Shown: one piece after another, positions 50,857-59,722 of the stretch
Layout: every line of letters starts with the position of its first letter
How positions within the stretch are numbered: position 1 is the stretch's first letter
DNA from: Streptomyces clavifer
GTDB lineage: Bacteria > Actinomycetota > Actinomycetes > Streptomycetales > Streptomycetaceae
NCBI GenBank assembly: GCA_014651175.1
Contig: BMWJ01000006.1
Location: 460,602-524,601, forward strand
Direction of reading: 5' to 3'
DNA: 64,000 nt
Made by a program: the position numbers and the translations under genes
The notes under the pieces: generated by a model
Database searches by the model: none
Told to the model about the DNA's origin: nothing
Seen by the model: the letters and a program-made list of their open reading frames with translations, nothing else

Positions 50857-51948
50857 TCAGGCGGGCACGGACCCCGTCGGCTTGGCCAACTCGTTGTACA
50901 CGGCGAGCACATGGGCGATGGTGTCGTCCTCGGTGGGCCAGCCCGCGGCCTGTATCCGCCCCGCCCAGGCGAGGCGGTCCCGCTGTTCCGGTGCGGCGAG
51001 GAGCCGGACGACGGCACCGGCCAGGGCCTCCGCGTCGCCGTACGGCACCAGCTCGGCCGCGTCGCCGACGAGTTCGAGCAGTCCGCCGCCCCCGGCGGCG
51101 ACCAGCGGCACACCGAGCCGCAGCGCCTCCTGTGCGAGCACCGGCCGGGCTTCCCCGCGTCCGGGCAGCACGGCCAGGTCGGCGACCGCGAGGATCCTGG
51201 CCAGGTCGTCGCGGCAGCCGGTGAGGACGACGGGCAGCCCCTCCTCCGAGATCCGCCGCCGCAGGGCTTCGGTCCGGCGCCCCTCCCCCACGACGACCAG
51301 CAGGGGTACGGGGTCCAGTGCGCGCCACTCGCGGGCGGCGTCCAGCAGCGTGTCGTGGCCGTGGTGCGCGTGGAGGCTGCCGGCCGAGACGATCAACGGC
51401 CTTTCGACCACGCCCAGTTCGACACGCGCCTTGCCGTCGTGTTCGGTGCCGGGGAAACGGCTCGCCGGGATCGAGAGCGGCGCGAGCCGTGCGTCCCTGG
51501 CGCCCCTGCGACGGGCCCGGTCGACGAGCTCCGAGGACGAACCCAGCACGACGGCCGCCGCACGGGCGGCCCTTCGCTCCAGCAGGCGCAGCAGTCCGCC
51601 GCGGGCACCTTCGGCGTGCGTACGGGTCCGCCAGGTCACGACCAGCGGGGTGCTACGGCCGCTGAGCGCGATCCCGGTGCGTACGGCGGCGTGCAGCCCG
51701 TGCGCGTGGACGACGTCCGCGTCCGCGCAGGCGGCGCGCAACGCGGCGACGGCCACGGGGTCGGTGCGCCGGGGCACGGGGGCGAAGCGGGCGCCGAGCG
51801 CGGGGAAGTCATGGGCACGGTCGGCACCGGCCGGGGCGCAGACGGTGACCTGCACCCCCCTGGCGACCAGACCCGCGGTGAGCGAGGTGACATGAGCGCT
51901 GCTTCCGGCACCTCCGCCCAGGACTTGGACCGTACGCAGCTGTGACAC
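50857..51948 (-). CDS. GT4-family glycosyltransferase
   Basis: 363 residues. N-terminal VSQLRTVQVLGGGAGSSAHVTSLTAGLVARGVQVTVCAP contains the Gly-rich acceptor loop; DVVHAHGLHAAV, SAGSLHAHHGHDTLLDAAREW and the E-x7-E region GEARPVLAQEALRLGVPLVAAGGGGLLELVG follow. The frame is open 190 codons upstream, but GTG at 51948 has GGGAG 9 nt away and starts exactly at the first beta strand. Acceptor unknown; it lies next to the recN-nadK-tlyA block, as I recall for other Streptomyces. Confidence 0.88.
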   Translation of the reverse strand: MSQLRTVQVLGGGAGSSAHVTSLTAGLVARGVQVTVCAPAGADRAHDFPALGARFAPVPRRTDPVAVAALRAACADADVVHAHGLHAAVRTGIALSGRSTPLVVTWRTRTHAEGARGGLLRLLERRAARAAAVVLGSSSELVDRARRRGARDARLAPLSIPASRFPGTEHDGKARVELGVVERPLIVSAGSLHAHHGHDTLLDAAREWRALDPVPLLVVVGEGRRTEALRRRISEEGLPVVLTGCRDDLARILAVADLAVLPGRGEARPVLAQEALRLGVPLVAAGGGGLLELVGDAAELVPYGDAEALAGAVVRLLAAPEQRDRLAWAGRIQAAGWPTEDDTIAHVLAVYNELAKPTGSVPA

Positions 51949-52114
51949 GTCGAATGGCTCCCGGGGCTCCCGAGTCGGCGGAATGTACAGCGCCAAGGAT
52001 GCCAGTCCGTACGCACGTTCCGGGACTGACGAAACGTTGTTCCCGTCCGCGCGGAGACGACGGAAGGGGCGCCCCACCCGTACGAGTGGAATCCGTGGCG
52101 CGAAATTGACGCAA

Positions 52115-52169
52115 GAGGCGCCCGGAACCCGCCCTCCGGAACGGGTCCGGGGCGGGGTCCGGGCGCCTC
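52115..52169 (-). terminator. Terminator downstream of recN
   Basis: A 19-bp stem with a single mismatch (GAGGCGCCCGGA plus CCCGCC arms), 17-nt loop, followed on the minus strand by TTGCGTCAATTT. It is 240 bp past the recN stop, so some 3' UTR would remain. Confidence 0.75.
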
Positions 52170-52336
52170 CCGCGTGCTGACCGGTCCGAGATCCGGTGCG
52201 TACGGTGTCCCGTTCGAGCCGCTGTCGCCCGATGATTCCGATGTGTCCGGTGCACCGACCGGGTCCGGCTCCGAAGTGGGGTCCCGGGCGGTCCGGGACC
52301 GAAGTCCGGAGGGCTCCGGCCCGGATCACGGGGCCG

Positions 52337-52379
52337 GGGCGGGCAGGGTGGCCGGGCGGGCAGGGTGGCCGGGGTGGCC
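52337..52379 (+). repeat. 17-bp tandem repeat, two and a half copies
   Basis: GGGCGGGCAGGGTGGCC at 52337-52353 and 52354-52370, then a partial GGGGTGGCC, in the recN 3' region. It is G-rich on one strand and may form unusual structure. Confidence 0.7.
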
Positions 52380-52408
52380 CCTCCTCGGCAGCTCGCCGGA
52401 AGGCGGCG

Positions 52409-54154
52409 CTACCCGTCCGTCCGCGCGGTCGCCAGCAACTCCTCCGCGTGCGCCCGGGCCGTCTCCGAGTCCTCCTGGCCGGCGAGCATCCGTGAGAGCT
52501 CGCGCACCCGGTCCTCACCCTCCAGGACCGTGACCCCGCTCCTGGTGACCGAGCCGTCCACCGTCTTCTCGACCAGCAGCTGCCGGTCGGCGAAGGCCGC
52601 CACCTGGGGCAGGTGCGTGACCACCACGACCTGCGCGGACCGGGCGAGCTTGGCGAGCCGCCGGCCCACCTCCACGGCCGCCTTGCCGCCGACGCCCGCG
52701 TCGACCTCGTCGAAGAGGTACGTCGGTACGGGGTCGGAACCCGCGAAGACCACCTCGACGGCGAGCATCACCCGCGAGAGTTCACCGCCCGACGCGCCCT
52801 TGGCGATCGGCCTCGGCTGGGCCCCGGGGTGCGGGGCCAGCAGGAGCTCGACCTCGTCGGCCCCGGACGGCCCGTAGACCACGCTCCGGCCGCCGATGTC
52901 GATGCCGGACGCCTCGTCCACCGCCTCGGTCTGGCGGATGGCGAAGGAGACCCGGGCGTGCGGCATCGCGAGCGACGCCAGCTCGTCGGTCACCGCCGCG
53001 GCGAAGCGCGCCGCCGCCTCGGTGCGCGCGTCGGTCAGCGCCTGGCCGAGTCCGGAGAGCTCGGCGCGCAGCGCGTCGCGCTCGGCCGTCAGCTCACCGA
53101 TCCGGTCGTCGTCGCCCTCGAGCTCGGTCAGCCGGGCAGCGCCCTCCTCGGCCCAGCCCAGCACGGCGGTGATGTCCTGGCCGTACTTGCGGGTGAGCAC
53201 GGTGAGCGCGGCGCGCCGCTCCTCGACGGCGGCGAGCCGCAGCGGGTCGGCGTCCAGCTGATCGGCGTACCCGGCGAGTTCCCCTGCCACATCGGCGAGC
53301 AGGATCGAGATCTCACCGATCCGGTCGGCGAGCGCGGCCAGTGCCGGGTCGTGGGCCCGCACGGCGTCCAGGGACCGTCCCGCGGCCGCCACCACGGTGG
53401 TGGCGTCCACACCCTCCTGGTCCTCCGGATCGCCGGCGAGCGCCGCGTGGGCGAGCGCGGCGGCGGAGGCGAGGGCCTCGGCGTGCCCGAGCCGTCCGGC
53501 CTCGGCGGCGAGCTCGGCGTCCTCCCCGGCCAGCGGTGCGACCGCGGCCACCTCGTCGAGGCCGAAGCGCAGCAGGTCCGCTTCCTGGGCGCGCTCCCTG
53601 GCCCGCGTGGTCAGCTCGTCGAGCTCCACGACGACCGCGCGCAGCCGCCGGTAGGCGACCGTGTACGCCGCGTGCGGCACCGTGACGCCGTCGCCCGCGT
53701 ACCGGTCGAGGGCCCCCCGCTGCCGCGCGGGCTTGAGGAGCCCCTGCTGGTCGGTCTGGCCGTGGACGGCGACGAGCTCGTCGGCGAGCTCGGCCAGGAC
53801 TCCCACGGGCACGGATCTGCCCCCGAGGTGGGCCCGGGAGCGTCCTTCCGCCGAAACGGTACGGCTGATGAGCAGCGCACCGTCCTCGATCTCGGCCCCG
53901 GCCTCCGCGGCGCGCAGTGCCGCCGCGTCGCCCTCGGACACCGTGATCCGCCCCTCGACGACCGCGGCCTTGGCACCGATCCGCACGAGAGCGGGGTCGG
54001 CGCGTCCGCCGAGCAGCAGCCCGAGGCTGGTGACGACCATGGTCTTGCCCGCGCCGGTCTCGCCCGTCACCGCGGTGAAACCGGGTGACAGCTCCACCAC
54101 CGCGTCGTCGATGACTCCGAGCGACCGTATCCGCATCTCCTCCAACACGGACAT
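52409..54154 (-). CDS. recN: DNA repair protein RecN
   Basis: 581 residues, SMC-like. Walker A GETGAGKT at 31-38 (LGVIDDAVVELSPGFTAVTGETGAGKTMVV), coiled-coil arms rich in Ala/Glu/Leu/Arg from about 150 to 360, then the ABC signature GASGGELSR and Walker B PTYLFDEVDAGVGG. It acts early in double-strand break repair. The start may be GTG two codons in (54148), with AAGG 8 nt upstream. No LexA-type box was seen in the 80 bp upstream; a hairpin is present there instead, so transcription may run in from nadK. Confidence 0.95.
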   Translation of the reverse strand: MSVLEEMRIRSLGVIDDAVVELSPGFTAVTGETGAGKTMVVTSLGLLLGGRADPALVRIGAKAAVVEGRITVSEGDAAALRAAEAGAEIEDGALLISRTVSAEGRSRAHLGGRSVPVGVLAELADELVAVHGQTDQQGLLKPARQRGALDRYAGDGVTVPHAAYTVAYRRLRAVVVELDELTTRARERAQEADLLRFGLDEVAAVAPLAGEDAELAAEAGRLGHAEALASAAALAHAALAGDPEDQEGVDATTVVAAAGRSLDAVRAHDPALAALADRIGEISILLADVAGELAGYADQLDADPLRLAAVEERRAALTVLTRKYGQDITAVLGWAEEGAARLTELEGDDDRIGELTAERDALRAELSGLGQALTDARTEAAARFAAAVTDELASLAMPHARVSFAIRQTEAVDEASGIDIGGRSVVYGPSGADEVELLLAPHPGAQPRPIAKGASGGELSRVMLAVEVVFAGSDPVPTYLFDEVDAGVGGKAAVEVGRRLAKLARSAQVVVVTHLPQVAAFADRQLLVEKTVDGSVTRSGVTVLEGEDRVRELSRMLAGQEDSETARAHAEELLATARTDG

Positions 54155-54167
54155 GACCTTACGAGGT

Positions 54168-54195
54168 CCGGGGGCCGCTCCGCCAAGGCCCCCGG
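54168..54195 (-). terminator. Hairpin between nadK and recN
   Basis: A perfect 9-bp stem CCGGGGGCC / GGCCCCCGG with a 10-nt loop, 40 bp after the nadK stop and just before recN. It may be a partial terminator. Confidence 0.45.
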
Positions 54196-54236
54196 CCTTC
54201 CGTTCACTCTCCCGGGCGGCGGGGGCCCTTCGCAGC

Positions 54237-55160
54237 TCAGTGCGGCGCGCCCCGCCAGCCCTGCACGGGGAGCGCGAACTTGGCGACCAGACGGTCCGTG
54301 AACGAGGCCTGGTGCAGCCGTGCCAGCCTTACGGGCACCGCGCCGCGCCGCACCTCGACCCTGGCGCCCGCGGGCAGCTCCACGGTCCTGCGCCCGTCGC
54401 ACCACAGGACCCCGTGCGGGGTGTGCGGCTGGACCTCCACGGCCAGGACGGACGTGGGCGAGGTCACCAGCGGTTTGGCGAACAGCGCGTGGGCGCTGAT
54501 CGGCACCATCAGCAGGGCCTCGACCTCGGGCCAGACGACGGGGCCGCCCGCCGAGAAGGCGTACGCGGTCGAACCGGTCGGGGTGGCGCAGACGATCCCG
54601 TCGCACCCGAACCCGGTCACCGGACGGCCGTCGATCTCCAGGACGACCTCCAGCATCCGCTCGGGCGAGACCTTCTGCACGGCCGCCTCGTTGAGCGCCC
54701 AGTCGGTGTGCACGACGTCTCCGTTGCTGTGCACGACGACGTCGAGCGTCATGCGTTCCTCGACCTGGTACGCACGGGTGACGACCCGGTCGACGACCTT
54801 GTCCAGGTCGTCGCGCTCGGCCTCGGCGAGGAAGCCGACCCGTCCGAGGTTGACGCCGAGCATCGGTACGCCGGAGGCCCGGGAGATCTCGGCGCCGCGC
54901 AGCAGCGTGCCGTCACCGCCCAGCACGATCAGCAGTTCGCAGCCGTCCACCGCCGTGGGCGTGGCGTCCGTGACCGTCACCACGGAGGGCGGCAGCGGCA
55001 GGTCCGCCGCCTCCACGGCCAGCACCCGCACGCCGAGGCCGTGCCGGAGCAGGCCCTGGACGACGAGCTCGGCGCTGCGGATCGCGGCCGGGCGGCCGGT
55101 GTGCGCCAGCAGGAACACGGTTCGCGCCGCGTTCTCGGGTTGTGCCGCATGCGTCGTCAA
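54237..55160 (-). CDS. nadK: NAD kinase
   Basis: 307 residues. The GGDGT motif is LLIVLGGDGTLLRGAEI, with GVNLGRVGFLAE, the NE-type ALNEAAVQK and GCDGIVCATPTGSTAYAFSAGGPVVWP following. It makes NADP from NAD with ATP or polyphosphate. The start is TTG at 55160, overlapping the tlyA stop as TTGA, with GGAGG 7 nt upstream. Order tlyA-nadK-recN is the standard actinobacterial arrangement. Confidence 0.96.
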   Translation of the reverse strand: MTTHAAQPENAARTVFLLAHTGRPAAIRSAELVVQGLLRHGLGVRVLAVEAADLPLPPSVVTVTDATPTAVDGCELLIVLGGDGTLLRGAEISRASGVPMLGVNLGRVGFLAEAERDDLDKVVDRVVTRAYQVEERMTLDVVVHSNGDVVHTDWALNEAAVQKVSPERMLEVVLEIDGRPVTGFGCDGIVCATPTGSTAYAFSAGGPVVWPEVEALLMVPISAHALFAKPLVTSPTSVLAVEVQPHTPHGVLWCDGRRTVELPAGARVEVRRGAVPVRLARLHQASFTDRLVAKFALPVQGWRGAPH

Positions 55161-55972
55161 CGAGGCCCCTCCGCCACTGCACGGTCGACATCCGCGGGAT
55201 CCAGTTCAGGTGCTCCGGCCCGCAGCCACAGAAAGTATTCGACATTTCCCGACGGCCCGGGCAGCGGGCTCGCCGTGACACCCCGGACACCGAGGCCCAG
55301 CAGCCCGGCCCGGCGCGCCACTTCGCGCACCGCTTCGGCCCGCAGCTCGGGGCTGCGGACCACTCCTCCGCTGCCGAGGCGCTCCTTGCCCACCTCGAAC
55401 TGCGGCTTGACCATGAGGACCAGGTCCGCGTCGGGGGCGGCGCAGCGCGCGAGGGCCGGCAGTACGAGGCCGAGCGGAATGAACGACAGGTCGCCCACCA
55501 CCAGGTCCGCCGCCTTCCCGTCGATCTGCTCCAACGTCAGTTCCCGTACGTTGGTACGGTCCTTGACGGTGACGCGTTCATCGGACTGCAGCGACCAGGC
55601 GAGCTGCCCGTACCCGACGTCGACGGCGACGACATGGCCGACGCCGGCCCGCAGCAGCACATCGGTGAAGCCTCCGGTCGACGCCCCGGCGTCCAGCGCC
55701 CGCCGTCCCTCCACGGTCAGCCCGAGCGGTACGAAGGCGGCGAGCGCGCCCGCGAGCTTGTGCCCGCCCCGCGAGACGTACTCGGGGTCGCTGTCGTCCT
55801 TGGTCACGACGACGGCCGCGCTGGTCTCGACCTGGGTGGCGGGTTTGCTCGCGGTGTTGCCACCGACGGTCACCCGCCCCGCTGCGATCAGCTGGCTCGC
55901 GTGCTCACGCGAGCGGGCCAGCTTGCGGCGTACCAGCTCGGCGTCGAGGCGGCGACGTGCCACTCCTGCCAC
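55157..55972 (-). CDS. tlyA: TlyA-family rRNA 2'-O-methyltransferase
   Basis: 271 residues: an N-terminal S4 RNA-binding domain (RRRLDAELVRRKLARSREHASQLIAAGRVTVGG), then an FtsJ-like methyltransferase starting at YVSRGGHKLAGAL, with the SAM motif ALDAGASTGGFTDVLLRAGVGHVVAVDVGYGQLAW and the K-D-K-type VKDRTNVRE, LMVKPQFEVGK. In mycobacteria TlyA methylates 16S and 23S rRNA at capreomycin-binding sites. GTG start, GGAG 11 nt upstream. Confidence 0.94.
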   Translation of the reverse strand: MAGVARRRLDAELVRRKLARSREHASQLIAAGRVTVGGNTASKPATQVETSAAVVVTKDDSDPEYVSRGGHKLAGALAAFVPLGLTVEGRRALDAGASTGGFTDVLLRAGVGHVVAVDVGYGQLAWSLQSDERVTVKDRTNVRELTLEQIDGKAADLVVGDLSFIPLGLVLPALARCAAPDADLVLMVKPQFEVGKERLGSGGVVRSPELRAEAVREVARRAGLLGLGVRGVTASPLPGPSGNVEYFLWLRAGAPELDPADVDRAVAEGPR

Positions 55973-55979
55973 GTTCGGT

Positions 55980-56267
55980 TCAGCTCCTGTTGTCGTGCGC
56001 GGGCGTCGGTGCGGGTGCGGGCCGGGCGTCCAGCGCGGTCAGCTCGTCGCGCAGCCCACGGTGTACATCCTCGTACACCTCGGTGTGCCCGTCCGCCGGG
56101 AGGTGGTCGGCGTCGGCCAGACGCTCCAGCCGCGCGTCCACTCCGGCATGCCCGGTGGGGGTGCGTACGACGCCGAGCGGGGCGGGCGGGGCGGTGTCGT
56201 AGGAGGGCGCGGCGGGCGGGGGTGTGGCCTCGGGGACCGTCTCCGGATCCGGCATCCAGTCGCTCAT
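55980..56267 (-). CDS. Small conserved protein of unknown function upstream of tlyA
   Basis: 95 residues: a Pro/Ala-rich N-terminus then a conserved-looking helical stretch TGHAGVDARLERLADADHLPADGHTEVYEDVHRGLRDELTALD. The stop lies 7 bp before the tlyA start, so the genes are co-transcribed. No known domain is recognised and no Shine-Dalgarno site is obvious; it may be translated from a near-leaderless transcript. Confidence 0.75.
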   Translation of the reverse strand: MSDWMPDPETVPEATPPPAAPSYDTAPPAPLGVVRTPTGHAGVDARLERLADADHLPADGHTEVYEDVHRGLRDELTALDARPAPAPTPAHDNRS

Positions 56268-56309
56268 GCCGGAACGCTACCGCGAAGCGCTGGGGTACCG
56301 TCGGTGACG

Positions 56310-56657
56310 ATGGCGACCATGGAGGAGTGCCGCAGTGCACTCGACACACTTTCCGGCAACCTGGCATCGGCGGACGGCGACGTGCGCGGCGCTGCCTCCC
56401 TCGACCGCTCGTTGAGCTGCCACATCAGGGATCTCGACGTGACGTTCACCGGACGGCTGGCGAACGGCCGGATCCGGGTGCTCGACACGGCCGACGGCCC
56501 GCCCCGCGAGAAGGCCGAGATCCGGCTCGCCATGACCGGGGACGATCTGGTGGCCCTGGTGGACGGTGAGCTGAACTTCGCGAAGGCCTGGGGGTCGGGC
56601 CGGGTCCGGCTGGAGGCGGGCTTCCGCGATCTGCTGAAGCTCAAGTCCCTGCTGTAG
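56310..56657 (+). CDS. SCP2 sterol-carrier-like domain protein
   Basis: 115 residues that match a free-standing SCP2 domain (CHIRDLDVTFTGRLANGRIRVLD, then EIRLAMTGDDLVALVDGELNFAKAWGSGRVRLEAGFRDLLKLKSLL; the GELNFAKAWGSGRVRLEG-type end is diagnostic). Such proteins bind lipids or fatty acyl compounds. Divergent from the small gene at 55980 with only 42 bp between starts. Confidence 0.88.
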   Translation: MATMEECRSALDTLSGNLASADGDVRGAASLDRSLSCHIRDLDVTFTGRLANGRIRVLDTADGPPREKAEIRLAMTGDDLVALVDGELNFAKAWGSGRVRLEAGFRDLLKLKSLL

Positions 56658-56669
56658 CCGGCGCCGGGG

Positions 56670-57473
56670 TCAGGCGGCAGCCCGCACCCGCTTGCCGCGG
56701 GCGGCCGGGACGACGAGCGGCGTTCCCGTCTCGGGGTCCTCGATGACCTGGCACCGCATCCCGAACACCTCCTCCACCAGCTCCGCCGTGACGACGTCCC
56801 CGGGGGCGCCCTCGGCGACGATCTCGCCCTTGCGCAGGGCGATGAGGTGGGTGGCGTACCGGGCGGCGTGGTTCAGGTCGTGCAGCACGGCGACCAGGGT
56901 GCGGCCCTGCTCCTCGTGGAGTTCCGCGCAGAGGTCGAGGACGTCGATCTGGTGCTGGATGTCGAGATACGTCGTCGGCTCGTCGAGCAGCAGCAGCGGG
57001 GTCTGCTGGGCGAGCGCCATGGCGATCCAGACACGCTGGCGCTGGCCGCCGGACAGCTCGTCCACGTAGCGGTCGGCGAGTTCACCGACGCCGGTGGACG
57101 CCATGGACTCCACGACGATCCGCTCGTCCTCGGGCGACCACTGGCGCAGCAGCCCCTGATGCGGGTACCGGCCGCGCGAGACGAGGTCGGCGACCGTGAT
57201 GCCGTCGGGGGCTATGGAGGACTGGGGCAGCAGTCCCAGGGTCCGTGCGACCTGCTTGGCGGGCAGCCTGTGGATGGACTGTCCGTCGAGCAGGACCTCC
57301 CCCGCACTCGGCTTCAGCATCCGGGAGAGCGCGCGCAGCAGGGTCGACTTGCCGCAGGCGTTGGGGCCGACGATCACCGTGAAGGACTGGTCGGGGATCT
57401 CGACCGAGAGGTTCTCGGCGATGACCCGCTGGTCGTAACCGAGGGTCACCGAATCTGCGGTGAGGCGCTGCAT
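56670..57473 (-). CDS. Iron-siderophore ABC transporter ATP-binding protein
   Basis: 267 residues, FecE/FepC type: VTLGYDQRVIAENLSVEIPDQSFTVIVGPNACGKSTLLRALSRML (Walker A GPNACGKST), LLPQSSIAPDGITVADLVSRGRYPHQ, LSGGQRQRVWIAMALAQQTPLLLLDEPTTYLDIQHQ, HDLNHAARYATHLIAL. The ATG at 57473 has GGGAG 7 nt upstream; an alternative ATG at 57545 overlaps the permease stop as ATGA and would add 24 residues. Last gene of the importer operon. Confidence 0.94.
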   Translation of the reverse strand: MQRLTADSVTLGYDQRVIAENLSVEIPDQSFTVIVGPNACGKSTLLRALSRMLKPSAGEVLLDGQSIHRLPAKQVARTLGLLPQSSIAPDGITVADLVSRGRYPHQGLLRQWSPEDERIVVESMASTGVGELADRYVDELSGGQRQRVWIAMALAQQTPLLLLDEPTTYLDIQHQIDVLDLCAELHEEQGRTLVAVLHDLNHAARYATHLIALRKGEIVAEGAPGDVVTAELVEEVFGMRCQVIEDPETGTPLVVPAARGKRVRAAA

Positions 57474-57541
57474 GGTCGTACTCCCGGAGGTGGTGGGGTG
57501 CGGCTGCGAGGTGTCCGGTGCCTTCGCCGGCGGACCCGGCT

Positions 57542-58660
57542 TCATATGCGTCCCGCCCTGCGCTCGGACACCAGGAGCCACAGGAGGTAGCAGCCGCCGA
57601 GCACACCGGTGACGACGCCGACGGGGAGCTGCCGGTCCCCGAAGGCGTTCATCGCGGTCCAGTCGGCGACGAGCAGCAGCGCCGCGCCCGTGCAGGCCGC
57701 GGCGGCCAGGTTGGGCCCGGGTGAGCGGGTGAGCCTGCGGGCCACCTGCGGGGCGCTCAGCGACACGAAGACGATGGGGCCGGCGGCGGCCGTGGCGACG
57801 GCGACGAGGATCACGGCGCAGCCCAGCAGGACCAGCCGGGTGCGTTCCACCCGTACGCCCAGGGCGTGTGCGGCGTCGTCGCCCATCTCCAGCATGCGCA
57901 GGGCCCGTCCGTGGCCCAGGACCAGGGGGACGAGCACCGCGCAGACCCCGAGCAGCGGCCAGACCTGCGCCCAGTCACGGCCGTCGAGCGAGCCGGTCAT
58001 CCAGACGACGGCGCGGGTCGCGTCGACGAGGTTGGCCTTGGTGATCAGGTAGTGGGTCGCGGCGGTGAGCATCGCGGCCGCTCCGATGCCGACGAGGACG
58101 AGCCGGTAGCCGTGCACGCCCCGCTTCCAGGCCAGCAGGTAGACGGCGACCCCGGTGAGCATGCCTCCGGCGACGGCGCCCGCGGCGACCTCGGCCGGCC
58201 CCCCGCGGAAGAGCACGATCACCATCAGCGCGCCGACCGCGGAGCCCTGTCCGAATCCGAGCACGTCCGGGCTGCCCAGCGGGTTGCGGGAGACGCTCTG
58301 GAAGACGGCACCGCCCACGCCCAGCGCGGCACCGACCAGCAGCCCGACCAGGACCCTCGGCAGCCGCAGGTCCGTGACGATGAACTCCTGCTGGAACGTT
58401 CCTTCGCCGAACAGGGTGGTGAGGACCTCGCCCGGGGTCATGGCGAAGTCGCCACTGCCGATGAGCACCACCGCGGCCGCGGCGGCGGCAGCCATGAGCA
58501 GCACGATCACGGTGAACGCCCGTGCGTCCACCCGGAAGGAGAGCCCGCCCGGCGTGCGGACGGCGTGCACCGTCCTCGTGGTGTTCCGCGTGGGCCCGGT
58601 GCCCGGGGCGGGCCCGGGGCCGGTGTCCTGTGCGGCCTCGGCGTCCTGTGCGGCCTTCAC
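57542..58660 (-). CDS. FecCD-family iron-siderophore permease (second)
   Basis: 372 residues, about nine to ten membrane spans. FecCD blocks are DLRLPRVLVGLLVGAALGVGGAVFQSVSRNPLGSPDVLGFGQGSAVGA and GPIVFVSLSAPQVARRLT. A ~45-residue cytosolic N-terminus is Ala/Gly/Pro/Thr-rich. GTG overlaps the stop of the first permease (GTGA). With its partner it forms the heterodimeric channel for ferric siderophores. Confidence 0.94.
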   Translation of the reverse strand: MKAAQDAEAAQDTGPGPAPGTGPTRNTTRTVHAVRTPGGLSFRVDARAFTVIVLLMAAAAAAAVVLIGSGDFAMTPGEVLTTLFGEGTFQQEFIVTDLRLPRVLVGLLVGAALGVGGAVFQSVSRNPLGSPDVLGFGQGSAVGALMVIVLFRGGPAEVAAGAVAGGMLTGVAVYLLAWKRGVHGYRLVLVGIGAAAMLTAATHYLITKANLVDATRAVVWMTGSLDGRDWAQVWPLLGVCAVLVPLVLGHGRALRMLEMGDDAAHALGVRVERTRLVLLGCAVILVAVATAAAGPIVFVSLSAPQVARRLTRSPGPNLAAAACTGAALLLVADWTAMNAFGDRQLPVGVVTGVLGGCYLLWLLVSERRAGRI

Positions 58661-59718
58661 AGCTGGGCCATCCTCCTGCGTCGTACGAGATGGATGAAGA
58701 CCGGCCCGCCGAGCAGCGCGGTGACGATGCCGACCTGAAGCTCGGAGGGGCGGGCGACGACCCGGCCGACCACGTCCGCGCCGAGCAGCAGCACGGGCGC
58801 GAGGACGGCCGCGTACGGCAGGATCCATCGCATGTCGGGGCCGGTGATGGTGCGGACCAGGTGCGGGATCATCAGCCCGATGAAGACGATCGGCCCGCAC
58901 GCGGCGGTCGCCGCCCCGCAGAGCAGCGTGACCGCGACCATGGCGAGGATCCTGGTGCGGGTCAGATGGGCGCCGAGCGCCCTGGCGGTGTCGTCCCCCA
59001 TCTCCAGCGCGTTCAACGGCCGGGCGATGAGCAGGGAGATCAGCACGCCGAGCGCGATGAAGGGCCACACCTTGCCGACCGTCTCCATGTTGGCGGAGGC
59101 CAGCGATCCGACGGTCCAGAACCGCAGCCGGTCCAGCGCAGCCGCGTCCAGCAGCTGTACGGCGTTGACGTAGCCGAAGAGCGCCGCGGTGACCGCCGTC
59201 CCCGCGAGCGCGAGGCGGACGGGGTTGGCGGACCGGCTGCCGCCGAGCAGGTACACCGCCACGGACACGATCGCCGCGCCGCCGAACGCGAACCAGACGT
59301 AGCCGGTCAGCGAGGTCACGCCGAAGAAGCTGATGGCCGAGACGACGGCCGCGGACGCCCCCGCGTTGACACCCAGCAGACCGGGCTCGGCGAGGGGGTT
59401 GCGGGTCAGTGCCTGCATCACCGCTCCGGCGAGGCCGAGCGCGGCTCCGACGATCAGCCCGAGCACGGTGCGCGGGACGCGCACATCACGCACCAGGACG
59501 TCGCCGTTGCTCCCCGCGTAGTGGAACAGGCCGTGCCAGACCTCGGACAGGGGCAACGCCTTGGCACCGATCGCGATACTCGCGAGGCACACCAGCACCA
59601 GGACACCCACAGCGACCAGAAGCCCTGCGGCGCGCACCGCATGGCGCCCGGCAGGCAGGGGCTTCGCCGGCGCGGCTGCGGAGCCGGCACGCGATTCGGG
59701 GGGATTCTCGACCAACAC
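58657..59718 (-). CDS. FecCD-family iron-siderophore permease (first gene of operon)
   Basis: 353 residues with about ten spans. DVRVPRTVLGLIVGAALGLAGAVMQALTRNPLAEPGLLGVNAGASAAVV and GPIVFIGLMIPHLVRTITGPDMRWILPYAAVLAPVLLLGADVVGR identify FecCD. Start GTG 59718 (GTG TTG GTC GAG) has no near Shine-Dalgarno site because the iron box lies there; a leaderless message is possible. No substrate-binding lipoprotein gene is adjacent, so binding proteins encoded elsewhere must serve it. Confidence 0.92.
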   Translation of the reverse strand: MLVENPPESRAGSAAAPAKPLPAGRHAVRAAGLLVAVGVLVLVCLASIAIGAKALPLSEVWHGLFHYAGSNGDVLVRDVRVPRTVLGLIVGAALGLAGAVMQALTRNPLAEPGLLGVNAGASAAVVSAISFFGVTSLTGYVWFAFGGAAIVSVAVYLLGGSRSANPVRLALAGTAVTAALFGYVNAVQLLDAAALDRLRFWTVGSLASANMETVGKVWPFIALGVLISLLIARPLNALEMGDDTARALGAHLTRTRILAMVAVTLLCGAATAACGPIVFIGLMIPHLVRTITGPDMRWILPYAAVLAPVLLLGADVVGRVVARPSELQVGIVTALLGGPVFIHLVRRRRMAQL

Positions 59719-59722
59719 CAGG

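Larger units (their letters stand above)
51949..52408. other. 460-bp region between recN and the glycosyltransferase gene
   Basis: No gene is supported. It contains the recN terminator (52115-52169) and a 17-bp tandem repeat (52337-52370). The part nearest the glycosyltransferase, with CGAAATTGACG and GAAACGTTGTTC, is the likely promoter of that gene. Confidence 0.45.

Noticed and set aside
54155-54236. LexA box ahead of recN
   Set aside because: No TCGAAC-N4-GTTCGA-like sequence is present; only a GC hairpin was found.
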